Assembly: GCA_029975915.1 (NCBI GenBank)
Contig: JARKOC010000248.1
Span: 77,433 to 141,432 of the forward strand
Origin: Bryobacteraceae bacterium
Lineage (GTDB): Bacteria; Acidobacteriota; Terriglobia; Bryobacterales; Bryobacteraceae
DNA: 64,000 bases
Direction of reading: 5' to 3'
The notes beneath the pieces were generated by a model that made no database searches, was not told the origin of the DNA, and saw only the letters and a list, made by a program, of their open reading frames with translations. Every line of letters starts with the position of its first letter. The first letter of the stretch is position 1. Position numbers and translations under genes: made by a program. This document shows, one piece after another, positions 1 through 8,818 of this stretch.

Positions 1-303
1 GAACTGGAAGTCGGCCGGCTGATTGACCGCCTGAAAGCCCGTGAGGTTGGACCATTGATCGCCGGGCTGCACAGCCAGTTGGAGCAAACAGCCCAGGCCG
101 AGTTGGACCGTTTCAGGTCCAAGTTTGGGGAGTTGTCGCCATCGCAGGAAGAGGCCCTGATGGGCTACACGCGTTCATTACTCAACAAGATCGCCCATGT
201 GCCGGCGGTTGAGTTGCGGCGGGCGGCCGCCAGAGAAGGCGGCGATGCCGAGATTTCGCTCATACGCAGACTCTTTCGGATGGAAGGGACGGACCGGGAA
301 TGA
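1..303 (+). CDS. hemA: Glutamyl-tRNA reductase, C-terminal fragment (5' end outside window)
   Basis: The frame is open from base 1 and encodes about 100 residues ending in TGA. It shows the helical dimerisation domain that ends HemA: a LKAREVGPLIAGLHSQLE-type stretch, then EEALMGYTRSLLNKIAHVP, then a short arginine-rich tail. HemA reduces glutamyl-tRNA to glutamate-1-semialdehyde, the first committed step of C5 tetrapyrrole synthesis. The catalytic and NADPH domains lie upstream of the window. The stop overlaps the hemC start as ATGA, so translational coupling to the fused hemC-hemD gene is likely. Family assignment rests on the conserved C-terminal block and on the downstream heme genes. Confidence 0.88.
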   Translation, partial: ELEVGRLIDRLKAREVGPLIAGLHSQLEQTAQAELDRFRSKFGELSPSQEEALMGYTRSLLNKIAHVPAVELRRAAAREGGDAEISLIRRLFRMEGTDRE

Positions 304-1925
304 AGAGGCCGTTGAAGATCGGCAGCCGCGGATCGCAGCTTGCGCTGTGGCAGGCGCGCCGCGTGCAGCAGATGCTGAACGATAGGGGCGTCGCGTGCGA
401 GATCGTGATCATCCGGACCACGGGAGACAAAATCACGGATGTCCCGCTGGCCAAGGCCGGCGGCAAGGGCCTTTTCACGAAGGAGATCGAAGAGGCATTA
501 TTGGACGGGCGCGTTGACCTGGCCGTCCATTCTCTCAAGGATCTTCCCACCGAACTGCCCGAGGGTTTGACGCTGGCTGCCGTACCTGAACGTGAGACGC
601 CGTTGGACGCCCTGGTTGGCCGCAAGCTGGACGAACTGGAGGCGGGAGCCGTGGTGGGCACCAGTTCGCTACGCCGGTCGGCGCAGTTGAAGGCGCTCAG
701 GCGAGATCTTGTGATCGAGGATATTCGCGGCAATCTGGACACACGGTTAAGGAAACTGGACGAAGGCCGGTATCAGGCGATCCTGCTGGCGGCGGCCGGC
801 CTGAAGCGGCTTGGCTGGAGCGAACGGATCGCTGAGTTGCTCGCACCCACGCGCATGTGTCCCGCGGTTGGACAGGGCGCGTTGGGAATCGAGACCAGGT
901 CCACTGGGGAGGCGTTCGAGATCGTTTCCAGGCTGGACGATGTGCAAGCAAGAGCTGCCGTTACCGCCGAGCGTGCCGCGCTCGCGGCCTTGGGCGGCGG
1001 ATGCCAGGCGCCGATGGGCGCGCACGCCGTGGCTGACGGAGAGATGCTCCGAATTTATGCCGTGGTCGCCGATCCAGACGGGGCGCTGGTGTTCAGCGCG
1101 GCAGTGGAAGGGCCTGTCACGAGCGCCGCGGAGATTGGCGCGGAGGCGGCCCGCCGGCTGATTCAGCAGGGGGCCGGGGCGATCCTGGCCAAAGTGAAAG
1201 GCGAGACGCCGCCCCTGCTCGGAAAACGGGTTCTCGTCACGAGAGCGCCGTCGCAGGCCAGGGGATTGACGGCTGAATTGCGGGGGCTCGGGGCCGAGGT
1301 GGTGGAATTGCCCGTGATCGAACTCAGGCCCTTGGAGTTCGAGCCGCCTGCCGGACCCTATGACTGGGTGCTGTTCACTTCAGCCAACGCGGCCGCCTGT
1401 TTTCTGGACAGGTCGCCGATGCCCGCCGGAGCCATGGCGGCTGCCATCGGTCCGGCGTCGGAAGAGGCATTGAGATCCCGTGGGGTGGAAGCCGCCATCG
1501 TGGCGCCGGTATCGACGGGGGAAGGCATGGCGGCCGCTTTTGAGGGGATCGATCTGGCGGGGAAGCGACTGCTGATTCCCAGGGCCGAGTCAGCGCGAGA
1601 TGTACTGGAAAAGACTCTACGGTCGCGTGGCGCGGCGGTTGACATCCTGCCGGTCTATCGGAATGTTGTTCCGGACGGGTTGACCGAGGCTGCGTGCGCC
1701 CTGTTCGATGGAGCATCGAGTCCGGATTGGGTGACTCTGATGTCGCCTTCAGCCGTGAACCATTTGGTGGAAGCCGTGGGCGCTGGCAGACTTGCGCGGA
1801 CGAAGATTGCTACTGTCGGACCGGTGACCAGCCAGGCGGTGCGGAGCCATGGGCTGGAAGTCGCTGTCGAAGCCGCGGAGGCGACATCGGAGGCATTGAG
1901 CCGCGCGATTGCCGCGACGCCATGA
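300..1925 (+). CDS. hemC-hemD: Fused porphobilinogen deaminase / uroporphyrinogen-III synthase
   Basis: A single 541-residue protein carries two heme enzymes. Residues 1 to about 300 are HemC: RGSQLALWQAR near residue 10, GGKGLFTKEIEEALL at 54-68, the substrate-binding SLRRSAQL near 123 and GNLDTRL near 144, and GGGCQAP with Cys235 as the dipyrromethane-cofactor attachment site. From about 306, GKRVLVTRAPSQA starts a HemD (uroporphyrinogen-III synthase) domain running to the end. HemC polymerises four porphobilinogens to hydroxymethylbilane and HemD cyclises it, so fusion would allow the unstable intermediate to pass directly. Ordinary HemC is about 310 residues, so the extra 230 match HemD. 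The start overlaps hemA by four bases and the stop overlaps the next gene. Confidence 0.95.
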   Translation: MKRPLKIGSRGSQLALWQARRVQQMLNDRGVACEIVIIRTTGDKITDVPLAKAGGKGLFTKEIEEALLDGRVDLAVHSLKDLPTELPEGLTLAAVPERETPLDALVGRKLDELEAGAVVGTSSLRRSAQLKALRRDLVIEDIRGNLDTRLRKLDEGRYQAILLAAAGLKRLGWSERIAELLAPTRMCPAVGQGALGIETRSTGEAFEIVSRLDDVQARAAVTAERAALAALGGGCQAPMGAHAVADGEMLRIYAVVADPDGALVFSAAVEGPVTSAAEIGAEAARRLIQQGAGAILAKVKGETPPLLGKRVLVTRAPSQARGLTAELRGLGAEVVELPVIELRPLEFEPPAGPYDWVLFTSANAAACFLDRSPMPAGAMAAAIGPASEEALRSRGVEAAIVAPVSTGEGMAAAFEGIDLAGKRLLIPRAESARDVLEKTLRSRGAAVDILPVYRNVVPDGLTEAACALFDGASSPDWVTLMSPSAVNHLVEAVGAGRLARTKIATVGPVTSQAVRSHGLEVAVEAAEATSEALSRAIAATP

Positions 1926-2263
1926 GAATCGAAGCCGAGGTTGAGGCGCCTGGCGGACCAGTGAAAGTCCTGCTTGTTGGTGGCGCAGATCAGCGGATTT
2001 GGGGCAAATTCGTCTTTGGGGGGCTGAAGGGCGAGCCGGGCAAGCGTGCGCTTGTTTTCGACGATCAGGCGGTCTTTCACAAGGATATTGCCGCGGCATA
2101 TGCCATCGAACCCGCTGGCGGCGGCTGGATCGAGATCGACCAGACGAACCAGCGCGTCCGCGTCGGCGGACGGAGTACGCAGTTCGGCCGCGAGTTGGAC
2201 CGGGGCCTGACGGCCATCCTGCTTGAAGAAGCGTTGCCGGACTATTTCGTCGAATCCGAGTGA
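1922..2263 (+). CDS. Small PHPT1/Ocnus-like protein (possible phosphohistidine phosphatase fold)
   Basis: This 113-residue protein starts at the ATG that overlaps the hemC-hemD stop (ATGA). Its second half resembles the eukaryotic 14-kDa phosphohistidine phosphatase (Janus/Ocnus) family: VFHKDI with a His at residue 53, then GGGWIEID, a V-G-S---G block (80-89) and a PDY-V ending near residue 106. In human PHPT1 the catalytic residue is His53 in a YHADIYD context followed by GGGRI and PDYEV, so the order of motifs agrees. The likeness is from memory of the family, not from a search. Its substrate is unknown, and its position at the end of the heme operon suggests co-expression only. The 3' end overlaps the convergent glycosyltransferase by 22 bp. 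Confidence 0.6.
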   Translation: MRIEAEVEAPGGPVKVLLVGGADQRIWGKFVFGGLKGEPGKRALVFDDQAVFHKDIAAAYAIEPAGGGWIEIDQTNQRVRVGGRSTQFGRELDRGLTAILLEEALPDYFVESE

Positions 2264-3411
2264 GCGGGATAGACGGCATTGATCACGCGCTTGGCGTTGT
2301 TTGTCCAGAGGAATTCCCGGCGTGACACGGCCGTTGTGGCGGACTCACGAAGCCGATCCAGTTCACCAGGCGAGGAGACGGCCCGGCGCAGCGCGTCCGA
2401 CAGCGCAGAGGAGTCGCCGGGAGTGAAAACAATGGCCTCGCGGCCGGGTTCCACCAGTTCCAGGATGTTTGGCTGAGCCGGAGCGATCACGGGTTTGCCC
2501 ATTGCCAGGTATTCGATGATCTTCATCGGGCAGCAATATTCGTTGGCCGCCGGCTGGACGGCGATGTCGAAAAGCGCAATGTAGCGGGGCGTTTCGGCAT
2601 GGGGCACTGGACCCGGCATGACCACGGAATCCGCAAGTCCCGCCTGAGCGACCCTGGACCGGATCGACGCCATCGCGGGGCCATCTCCTATGAGCAAGAG
2701 CGATGCCTGCGCGGCAATTCCGGAAGACGCGAAAGCGTCGACGAGCATCTCCAAGCCATGCCACGCGCGAAACCAGCCCACGAATCCGATGACGGTGCGC
2801 CCGCTCAGCCCGAGTGAACGCGCCAGTTCAGTCTCGCGCGGGAGGGGTCTGAATCGCTCCGGCGAGACGCCGTTCGGCAGAACGAGGACGCGTTCATGCC
2901 GGGTACCGTGTTTCACGAGGATGTCGCGCAGCACGCCGCTAATTGCGACGACAACAGGCGCGGCATTCGTGATGCGGGTTTCAGACCACTGGGCCAGCCG
3001 GTGGAACGACCTCTGACCTTCCGCTTTCTCTTCAAGCGCGAGCGGGGAGTTCACCTCCAGGACGATGGGGACTCGGAACAGTTTGGCAGCCAGGACGCCG
3101 GCGAAGCTGTAGAGCGAGTACCGTTCATAGATCAATTGAGGGCGGTACTGCCGGATCTGGCCCGATAGTAGCCAGAAGCCTACGGCGTTGTAGCCGAGTT
3201 GCAGCAGAAGATAGAGGCCAGGGACACGCTGTGCGATTCTTTGCCAGAGCGGCTTGGCCACTTTTTGCGAGGGCGGCCGCCGTGAGGGCTCGCCGGCAAG
3301 CGCGGCGACGTGCACCGTGTGGCCGAGCGAGCGGAAGGCGGCGATCATCTCGGCGATATGGACTCCCTGGGCGTCGGCCGCGCGGGTCCTATGGTGATAG
3401 AGGATCGTCAT
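2242..3411 (-). CDS. Glycosyltransferase family 4 (GT-B fold)
   Basis: The 389-residue protein has the two-domain layout of GT4 enzymes. The N-terminal acceptor domain contains a G-H-V-H-V-A-A strand near residue 30, and the donor domain begins with VLPNGVSPERFRP around residue 190, then GFVGWFRAWHGLEMLVDAF, LLIGDGP and the nucleotide-sugar site EYLAMGKPVIAP near residue 310 (E-x7-E variant). Such enzymes transfer sugars to lipids, polysaccharides or small molecules; neither donor nor acceptor can be read from the sequence. It stands alone on the minus strand and converges on the PHPT1-like gene. No signal peptide is present, so it acts on the cytoplasmic side. Confidence 0.88.
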   Translation of the reverse strand: MTILYHHRTRAADAQGVHIAEMIAAFRSLGHTVHVAALAGEPSRRPPSQKVAKPLWQRIAQRVPGLYLLLQLGYNAVGFWLLSGQIRQYRPQLIYERYSLYSFAGVLAAKLFRVPIVLEVNSPLALEEKAEGQRSFHRLAQWSETRITNAAPVVVAISGVLRDILVKHGTRHERVLVLPNGVSPERFRPLPRETELARSLGLSGRTVIGFVGWFRAWHGLEMLVDAFASSGIAAQASLLLIGDGPAMASIRSRVAQAGLADSVVMPGPVPHAETPRYIALFDIAVQPAANEYCCPMKIIEYLAMGKPVIAPAQPNILELVEPGREAIVFTPGDSSALSDALRRAVSSPGELDRLRESATTAVSRREFLWTNNAKRVINAVYPAHSDSTK

Positions 3412-3465
3412 GGACAGCCCTGGCGGAATGCCACATTATCCCACCGCATGGATGGAAGCCGTCAG

Positions 3466-4002
3466 TCAGTTGGAGAGCAGTTGTTTGAGAGATTCCAGCG
3501 CCGCGGACCAATAGGCCTTCTTGGACTGAACCGCGCTGGCATCGGCAAGCCGTTCATGCTGAAGCTGCAGGACCGTTTTAGCGTCTCCCTTTGCGTAGAG
3601 GTTGATATCGACCCTGGTTCCGTCGGCGGCGGCGATCCTGACCGATTTCGCGGCTGTCGATGTTGTCACCTTCAAATCCAGGTCCAGCCAGCGTTTCCTG
3701 CGGCGGGAGTTGGTGATCGCTTCGTAGACCACCTGGGCGGGGCAGGGGATGGTCCGGCTGATATTGGCCGTGAATCCGGAGGATTGCTGGTTCACTTGAC
3801 GCAAACCACGCGCCTGCTCATAGCCGACAGTCACCATCTGCGCCCACCAAGCGGGTACGCCGCACTTTTCATGGAGCAGGGCTGCGATCTGCTTGTGTGG
3901 AAGTGAGGCCGCGTTTTCTTTGTCGAGAATGGCGAACCACTCCTCCCACCCTTTGCCCGTTTTCGCACGCACGGCGTCCGACGAGATTCCAGCCTGTTTC
4001 AT
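3466..4002 (-). CDS. DUF4287-like domain fused to an SRPBCC (START-like) domain
   Basis: The 178-residue protein has two parts. Residues 1-70 include GKGWEEWFAILD, an H-K-Q-I-A-A-L-L helix and AWWAQMVTVGYEQARG, a pattern I associate with DUF4287-type proteins. Residues 75-178 resemble AHSA1/SRPBCC proteins: FTANISRTIPCPAQVVYEA, a RRRKRWLD turn, a DGTRVDINLYAKG strand pair and a C-terminal amphipathic helix, which together form a hydrophobic ligand cavity in that family. The ligand is unknown. The gene is divergent from the permease, with 53 bp between starts. Confidence 0.68.
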   Translation of the reverse strand: MKQAGISSDAVRAKTGKGWEEWFAILDKENAASLPHKQIAALLHEKCGVPAWWAQMVTVGYEQARGLRQVNQQSSGFTANISRTIPCPAQVVYEAITNSRRRKRWLDLDLKVTTSTAAKSVRIAAADGTRVDINLYAKGDAKTVLQLQHERLADASAVQSKKAYWSAALESLKQLLSN

Positions 4003-4055
4003 TCAAATGATGATAAACCCGCCTGATGGTCGTCCGTCTAGTAGAATGCGACAGA

Positions 4056-5438
4056 ATGAACGCGAATCCTGGGCTGCTGCGGCAACTGGGCCTTTACTCG
4101 GCCATTGCCCTCGTGATCTCGAACATGATCGGGACGGGCATCTTTACGACGACCGGTTTTTTGGCCGGACAGTTAGGGAGTCCGAAGCTGGTGCTAGTGA
4201 TATGGCTGGTCGGCGCGGCGTTCGCTCTGGCCGGGGCGTTCTGCTATTCGGAGTTGGGCATCAACTTTCCGGCGTCGGGCGGCGAGTATGTGTACCTGAC
4301 CCGCGCCTTCGGTCCCACCTGGGGATTCATGTCCGGCTGGGTGAGCTTTTTTGCAGGCTTCTCCGCGCCTATCGCGGCCGCCGCCCTCGCCTTTTCCGAC
4401 TACCTCAGCTACTTTGTTCCGGCACTGGCCCAGGACCGGGCCTGGTGGCGATGGTCATTTGGCGAGTTCGGCCTTCAGTTCGGATGGGCGCAGTTTGGAG
4501 CGGCCGGGCTTATTCTCGTGTTCACGATATTGAATCTGTTCGGCGTCGAGTTCATCGCCCGTATTCAGAATACGCTGACGTCCATCAAAGTGATTGTCCT
4601 GCTTGCGTTTATCGGTTTAGGCTTCACCGTCGGGCAGGGCGATTGGGGCCACCTGGCGCAAGCGACCGAACGAACTGTTACGACTTCCATCCCCGCCCAG
4701 TTCGCCATTAGCCTGTTCTGGATCTATGTCGGTTATTCGGGATGGAACGCGGCCACGTATGTCGCCGAGGAGCTTCGCAGACCCGAGCGAACTCTGCCGT
4801 GGGCGTTGATGCTGGGAACGGTTGTCGTCGCGATTCTCTATCTCCTTCTGAACGTTGTGTTCATCTACGCGGTGCCGCTGGGTGAGATGAAAGGCGTCAT
4901 CGCCGTGGGCAGCCTGACCGCCAAGGCGCTGTTCGGCCCTGGCGTGGCCAGCATATTCGCCGGGCTGTTGGCGGTTTCGCTGATGTCCACGGTGAACGCG
5001 ATGGTGACCATCGGGCCACGGCTCTACTACGCCATGGCCAAGAACGGCGCGTTTCTGCCCGTGGCGGCGAAAGTCCACGAAAAGTGGCGGACCCCGGTGC
5101 CGGCGATTCTCTGCCAGGGCGCGCTGGCCATGGCGATGACCATTTTCAGTTTCGGCCTGCTGATGGTCTACATCGGATTCCTTCTCAACTTCTTCGCCGT
5201 GCTGGCCGTGCTCAGCTTGCTGAAATTCCGCCGCCGCGAAGGCTGGCAGAAACTGGGTGTCGTGAGCTTTGCGTGGCCGTTGATGCCGATGCTGTTCGTG
5301 ATTCCAGGCATCTGGATGACAGTTTACGGAGCGATGCTGGCGCCAGCGATTTCGATTTCGGCGGCAGTGACGCTGATTTGCGGCGCGGCAGTCTATCACT
5401 TCAAGCTGAGGTCCAAGCCCAGCGGTCTGGTATCGTGA
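4056..5438 (+). CDS. APC-superfamily amino acid permease
   Basis: The protein begins MNANPGLLRQLGLYSAIALVI at 4056; a longer upstream reading would add ten residues of unlikely sequence. It has about twelve hydrophobic segments and the first-helix signature SNMIGTGIF typical of APC transporters, where the unwound GTGIF binds the substrate amino group. PASGGEYVYLTRAFGPTWGF in the third segment is also characteristic. At 460 residues it is the usual length for basic amino acid/polyamine-type APC members. Substrate specificity is not assignable. folD follows after 7 bp, so these genes may be cotranscribed, though no functional link is obvious. Confidence 0.87.
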   Translation: MNANPGLLRQLGLYSAIALVISNMIGTGIFTTTGFLAGQLGSPKLVLVIWLVGAAFALAGAFCYSELGINFPASGGEYVYLTRAFGPTWGFMSGWVSFFAGFSAPIAAAALAFSDYLSYFVPALAQDRAWWRWSFGEFGLQFGWAQFGAAGLILVFTILNLFGVEFIARIQNTLTSIKVIVLLAFIGLGFTVGQGDWGHLAQATERTVTTSIPAQFAISLFWIYVGYSGWNAATYVAEELRRPERTLPWALMLGTVVVAILYLLLNVVFIYAVPLGEMKGVIAVGSLTAKALFGPGVASIFAGLLAVSLMSTVNAMVTIGPRLYYAMAKNGAFLPVAAKVHEKWRTPVPAILCQGALAMAMTIFSFGLLMVYIGFLLNFFAVLAVLSLLKFRRREGWQKLGVVSFAWPLMPMLFVIPGIWMTVYGAMLAPAISISAAVTLICGAAVYHFKLRSKPSGLVS

Positions 5439-5445
5439 TGTTGTA

Positions 5446-6360
5446 ATGGCGACAATTCTCGACGGCAAGGCAGTCAACCAACAGATCATCGACGAATTGA
5501 AACCGCGAATCGCCGCGCTGGCCGCGACGCGGCGAGTCCCCGGGCTGGCGGTGGTGCTGGTGGGCAACGACCCGGCCAGCGAGATCTATGTGTCGTCAAA
5601 AGTGAAGACATGCCGCGAACTGGGGATGAGAAGCGAGGAGATCCGCATGGCGGAGTCCTCGACGACGGCTGAGGTGCTGGCGACGGTGCAGGCGCTGAAC
5701 ACCGACGACGGCATCGACGGCATTCTGGTTCAGATGCCGTTGCCGAAGCAGATTGATTCACGCGCCGTTTTGCTGGCTATCGACCCCGCAAAGGATGTTG
5801 ACGGTTTTCATCCGTTCAACGTGGGCAACCTGGTGGGCAACATTCCAGGGCCCCGGCCTTGCACGCCTGCGGGAGTAATGGAATTGCTCAAGCGCTACGG
5901 GATCGGCCTGAAAGGGAAACGGGCCGTTGTTGTCGGGCGCAGCGACATCGTCGGAAAGCCGATGGCGATGCTTCTCATGCACGAGCATGCCACGGTGACC
6001 ATCTGCCATTCGCGGACGGCGGATCTGGCCGGCGAGTGCCGGCGGGCGGAGATTTTGGTCGCCGCCATCGGCCGGACCGCGATGATCGGCGCCGATCACA
6101 TCGCCGAGGGAGCGGTGGTGATCGATGTCGGCATTAACCGCGTCACGGACCGAGAAGAAGCGTTCAGCCTGACCGGCGGCAACCCGGCGCGCATGGCCGG
6201 GTTCGACAAGCGCGGATCGATCGTTGTGGGCGATGTCCACCCGGTGGCGATGGCTGAGCGCGCTTCAGCCTATACGCCGGTGCCTGGCGGCGTCGGCCCC
6301 TTGACCATCGCCATGTTGATGTCGAACACAGTCGGGTGCGCCGAGCGCCGTCTGGGATAG
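5446..6360 (+). CDS. folD: Bifunctional methylenetetrahydrofolate dehydrogenase / cyclohydrolase
   Basis: FolD interconverts 5,10-methylene-, methenyl- and 10-formyl-tetrahydrofolate in the cytoplasm, feeding purine and formyl-Met synthesis. At 304 residues it is the normal length. The catalytic Y-x3-K pair lies in IYVSSKVK (Tyr48, Lys52), followed by the ILVQMPLPKQID signature, the KDVDGFHPFNVGNL block and the NADP-binding GRSDIVGKPMA. VPGGVGPLTIAML near the C-terminus completes the family motifs. It lies between the permease and coaE in a tight plus-strand run with gaps of 7 bp on both sides. Confidence 0.96.
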   Translation: MATILDGKAVNQQIIDELKPRIAALAATRRVPGLAVVLVGNDPASEIYVSSKVKTCRELGMRSEEIRMAESSTTAEVLATVQALNTDDGIDGILVQMPLPKQIDSRAVLLAIDPAKDVDGFHPFNVGNLVGNIPGPRPCTPAGVMELLKRYGIGLKGKRAVVVGRSDIVGKPMAMLLMHEHATVTICHSRTADLAGECRRAEILVAAIGRTAMIGADHIAEGAVVIDVGINRVTDREEAFSLTGGNPARMAGFDKRGSIVVGDVHPVAMAERASAYTPVPGGVGPLTIAMLMSNTVGCAERRLG

Positions 6361-6367
6361 AAACGCC

Positions 6368-6973
6368 ATGCTGCGAGTGGGCCTCACCGGGGGCCTTGCG
6401 ACCGGAAAGAGTCATGTGGGCGAGTACCTGGCCGGGATGGGTTGCCATCTGATCAAGGCCGACGAACTCGGCCATCAAGCGCTGGAGCGGGGGGGCGGGG
6501 CGTTCGAAGAAGTTGTCCGAGCCTTTGGGTCCCAGATCCTGGACCAGTCCGGCGCGATAGACCGCCGGGCTTTGGCGGAAATCGTCTTTGAGAACCCGGG
6601 CCGACTGAACCTCCTCAATTCATTTGTGCATCCGGTCGTGATCGGCGCCGAGCAGAAGTGGTTTGAAGAGCTGGAAAGAGAAGATCCCAACGGGATCGGC
6701 ATCGTGGAAGCGGCTATTCTAATAGAAACGGGCAGCTACAAGCGGTTCCAAAAGATAATACTCACGGTCTGCGATCGTGAGCAGCAGATCGAGCGGGCGA
6801 TGCGCCGGGACCAGTTGAGCCGCCAGGAGGTCGAGGCGCGGTTGAGCAGGCAGATGAGCCTGGACGAGAAACGCAAGTACGCCGACTATATTGTGGATAC
6901 CAGCGGAGACAGGGAGTCCACGCTGATCCAGACGCGAAGCGTGTATGAACAGTTGAGGAGTGTGGCGCCATGA
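6368..6973 (+). CDS. coaE: Dephospho-CoA kinase
   Basis: CoaE phosphorylates the 3'-hydroxyl of dephospho-CoA, the last step of CoA synthesis. The 201-residue protein opens with VGLTGGLATGKSHV, whose P-loop spans residues 8-15, then KADELGHQAL with the conserved acidic residue of the CoA-binding region. VHPVVI and the mid-protein segment IVEAAILIETGSYKRFQKIILT match the family, as does the R-R-D-Q-L-S-R-Q-E-V-E-A-R lid helix. The stop overlaps the start of the protease gene by four bases (ATGA). Confidence 0.94.
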   Translation: MLRVGLTGGLATGKSHVGEYLAGMGCHLIKADELGHQALERGGGAFEEVVRAFGSQILDQSGAIDRRALAEIVFENPGRLNLLNSFVHPVVIGAEQKWFEELEREDPNGIGIVEAAILIETGSYKRFQKIILTVCDREQQIERAMRRDQLSRQEVEARLSRQMSLDEKRKYADYIVDTSGDRESTLIQTRSVYEQLRSVAP

Positions 6974-8118
6974 AATCGAGGATTCTGATTCTCAGTCTGC
7001 TTCTAGTCGCCGGGTTCGTCCTGGGGACGGCGTACATGAAACGAGGAGGGCTGGCGTCAACGTCGAGCGAAGCCTCGACGCTTTGGACGGGTGCATCCAC
7101 GGTGCGTGGCGCGGGCCTTTCGGCTGACGAACAGAACAACATCGACATTTACGGACGGGCGCACGACGCCACGGTGAACATCACTTCGACGATCTACCGG
7201 CAGAACTGGTTCCTGGAGGTGATTCCACAACGCGAGTCGGGTTCAGGGTTCCTGATCGACAACAAGGGCTCGATCCTGACCAACAACCACGTCGTGAGCG
7301 GACGAGCTCCCGAGGTTCAAGTGACGCTGGCCGACCGCAGCAAGCACAAAGCGACCATCGTTTACCGCGACCCGCGCAACGATCTGGCCCTGATTCGCAT
7401 CGCGCCCAAAGGTAATCTGAAATACCTCACGCTGGGCGACTCGGAGCGGCTCCAGGTAGGGCAGAAGGTGCTGGCCATCGGCAATCCGTTTGGTCTAGAA
7501 GGGACTCTGACCACGGGCATCATCAGTTCGCTCAACCGCGACATCCGTGCCGAGGACAACAATGTGCTTGAAGGTCTTGTCCAGACCGATGCCGCGATCA
7601 ATCCAGGCAACTCCGGCGGTCCGTTGCTTGATAGCAACGGCAACGTCATCGGCATCAACACGGCGATCCTTGGCCCCGGCGGCAACATCGGCATCGGCTT
7701 CGCCATGCCTATAAACCGCGCCAAGGCGATGTTGCAGGCCTACTCCACTGGCCAGAAGATTGGTCCGCCGCCGCGCTTGGGCGTTTCAGTGGCCCAGGTG
7801 GAGGGCGACCTGGCGGTGGAACTGGGGTTGCCCGCCGAGGGAGGTTTGCTGATCCAGCGCATCGAGGAAGGGTCTCCGGCCGAGGCAGCCGGTCTGCGAG
7901 GGCCGCGCCGGGTGGCCATCATCGGTGGCATGTACGAGCTTGGCATCGGCGGCGACCTGATTATGGCCATCGACGGCAAGCCTGCCGACCAACTCGATTC
8001 GCTCCGTACGGGACTGAAGAACAAGAAGCCTGGCGATAAGGTCGAGCTGACGTTGTTCCGAAACGGACGAAAAGTGAATGTCACAGTCGTGCTGACCGCG
8101 AACGCCAATGTGCTTTGA
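6970..8118 (+). CDS. HtrA/DegP-like S1C serine protease with PDZ domain
   Basis: The 382-residue protein has a hydrophobic N-terminus (residues 4-22) that is a signal anchor, a trypsin-like domain and one PDZ domain. The catalytic triad is visible as His107 in TNNHVVSG, Asp138 in RNDLALI and Ser215 in NPGNSGGPL. The PDZ domain (about 260-375) carries the LGVSVAQVEGDLAVELGL and GGDLIMAIDGKP elements. HtrA proteases degrade or refold damaged periplasmic proteins, with the PDZ sensing exposed C-termini. Having only one PDZ it is DegS-like in architecture, but no regulatory partner is seen nearby. Confidence 0.93.
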   Translation: MKSRILILSLLLVAGFVLGTAYMKRGGLASTSSEASTLWTGASTVRGAGLSADEQNNIDIYGRAHDATVNITSTIYRQNWFLEVIPQRESGSGFLIDNKGSILTNNHVVSGRAPEVQVTLADRSKHKATIVYRDPRNDLALIRIAPKGNLKYLTLGDSERLQVGQKVLAIGNPFGLEGTLTTGIISSLNRDIRAEDNNVLEGLVQTDAAINPGNSGGPLLDSNGNVIGINTAILGPGGNIGIGFAMPINRAKAMLQAYSTGQKIGPPPRLGVSVAQVEGDLAVELGLPAEGGLLIQRIEEGSPAEAAGLRGPRRVAIIGGMYELGIGGDLIMAIDGKPADQLDSLRTGLKNKKPGDKVELTLFRNGRKVNVTVVLTANANVL

Positions 8119-8138
8119 TGAGAAGGAAACTCCAGAAG

Positions 8139-8759
8139 ATGAAACTCGCACTCGCACTGCTGGCCGCCGCCTCTCTCGCCGGCGCCGCCGACAAACAGCT
8201 TTTTAATGGAAAAGACCTGACCGGCTGGAAGATGACCGGTCCGGGCAACTTTGTCATTGAGGACGGCATGATGAAGACCCAGGGGGGCATGGGGCTGTTG
8301 TTTTACGAGAAGGAGAAATTCGGCGACGCCGTGTTGAAAGTGGTCTTCAAGACGACAGGTCCGCGGGGCAATTCAGGCGTGGTGATCCGGATGCCGGAAG
8401 CGCCGGCGGACCCGTGGTATGGCGTGCACAACGGATACGAGGTGCAGATTGAGTCGGCGGGCGACGAGTGGCATTCGACCGGTTCGATCTATTCGATCTC
8501 CAAGGTGAGCTCGCGGCAACAGAAGGCGCCGGGCGAATGGAACACGATGGAGATCGAGTTGCGCGGCCCGGTGACATCAATCACCGTGAACGGCGTGAAA
8601 GTGAATGAATACCGCGAGGGCCAGCCGGTGCCGGAGCGCAAGATGTGGTACGAGCCCGTGCGAGGGCCGAGACCGGATGTGGGCTACATCGGCCTGCAGA
8701 ACCACGACGCCGCTTCGATTGTGTATTTCAAGGAAGTCTCGGTCCGGCCGATCAAGTAG
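8139..8759 (+). CDS. Secreted DUF1080 (3-keto-disaccharide hydrolase-like) protein
   Basis: The chosen ATG starts MKLALALLAAASLAGAADKQ, a clean signal peptide; an ATG at 8118, overlapping the protease stop, would add seven basic residues. The mature part begins LFNGKDLTGWKMTGPGNFVIEDGMM, the opening of DUF1080 proteins, which have a concanavalin-like beta-sandwich. GNSGVVIRMP, YEVQIESAG, PGEWNTMEIELRG and IGLQNH are further family landmarks. Members act on glycans or 3-keto sugars outside the cytoplasm. The gene is translationally close to the HtrA-like protease, but the two functions are not obviously linked. Confidence 0.85.
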   Translation: MKLALALLAAASLAGAADKQLFNGKDLTGWKMTGPGNFVIEDGMMKTQGGMGLLFYEKEKFGDAVLKVVFKTTGPRGNSGVVIRMPEAPADPWYGVHNGYEVQIESAGDEWHSTGSIYSISKVSSRQQKAPGEWNTMEIELRGPVTSITVNGVKVNEYREGQPVPERKMWYEPVRGPRPDVGYIGLQNHDAASIVYFKEVSVRPIK

Positions 8760-8818
8760 CCGCCGGAAAACAGTGAAGTGAGAACGATTCCCTGGCCGCG
8801 GCCGTCAAGGAAGTGAAG

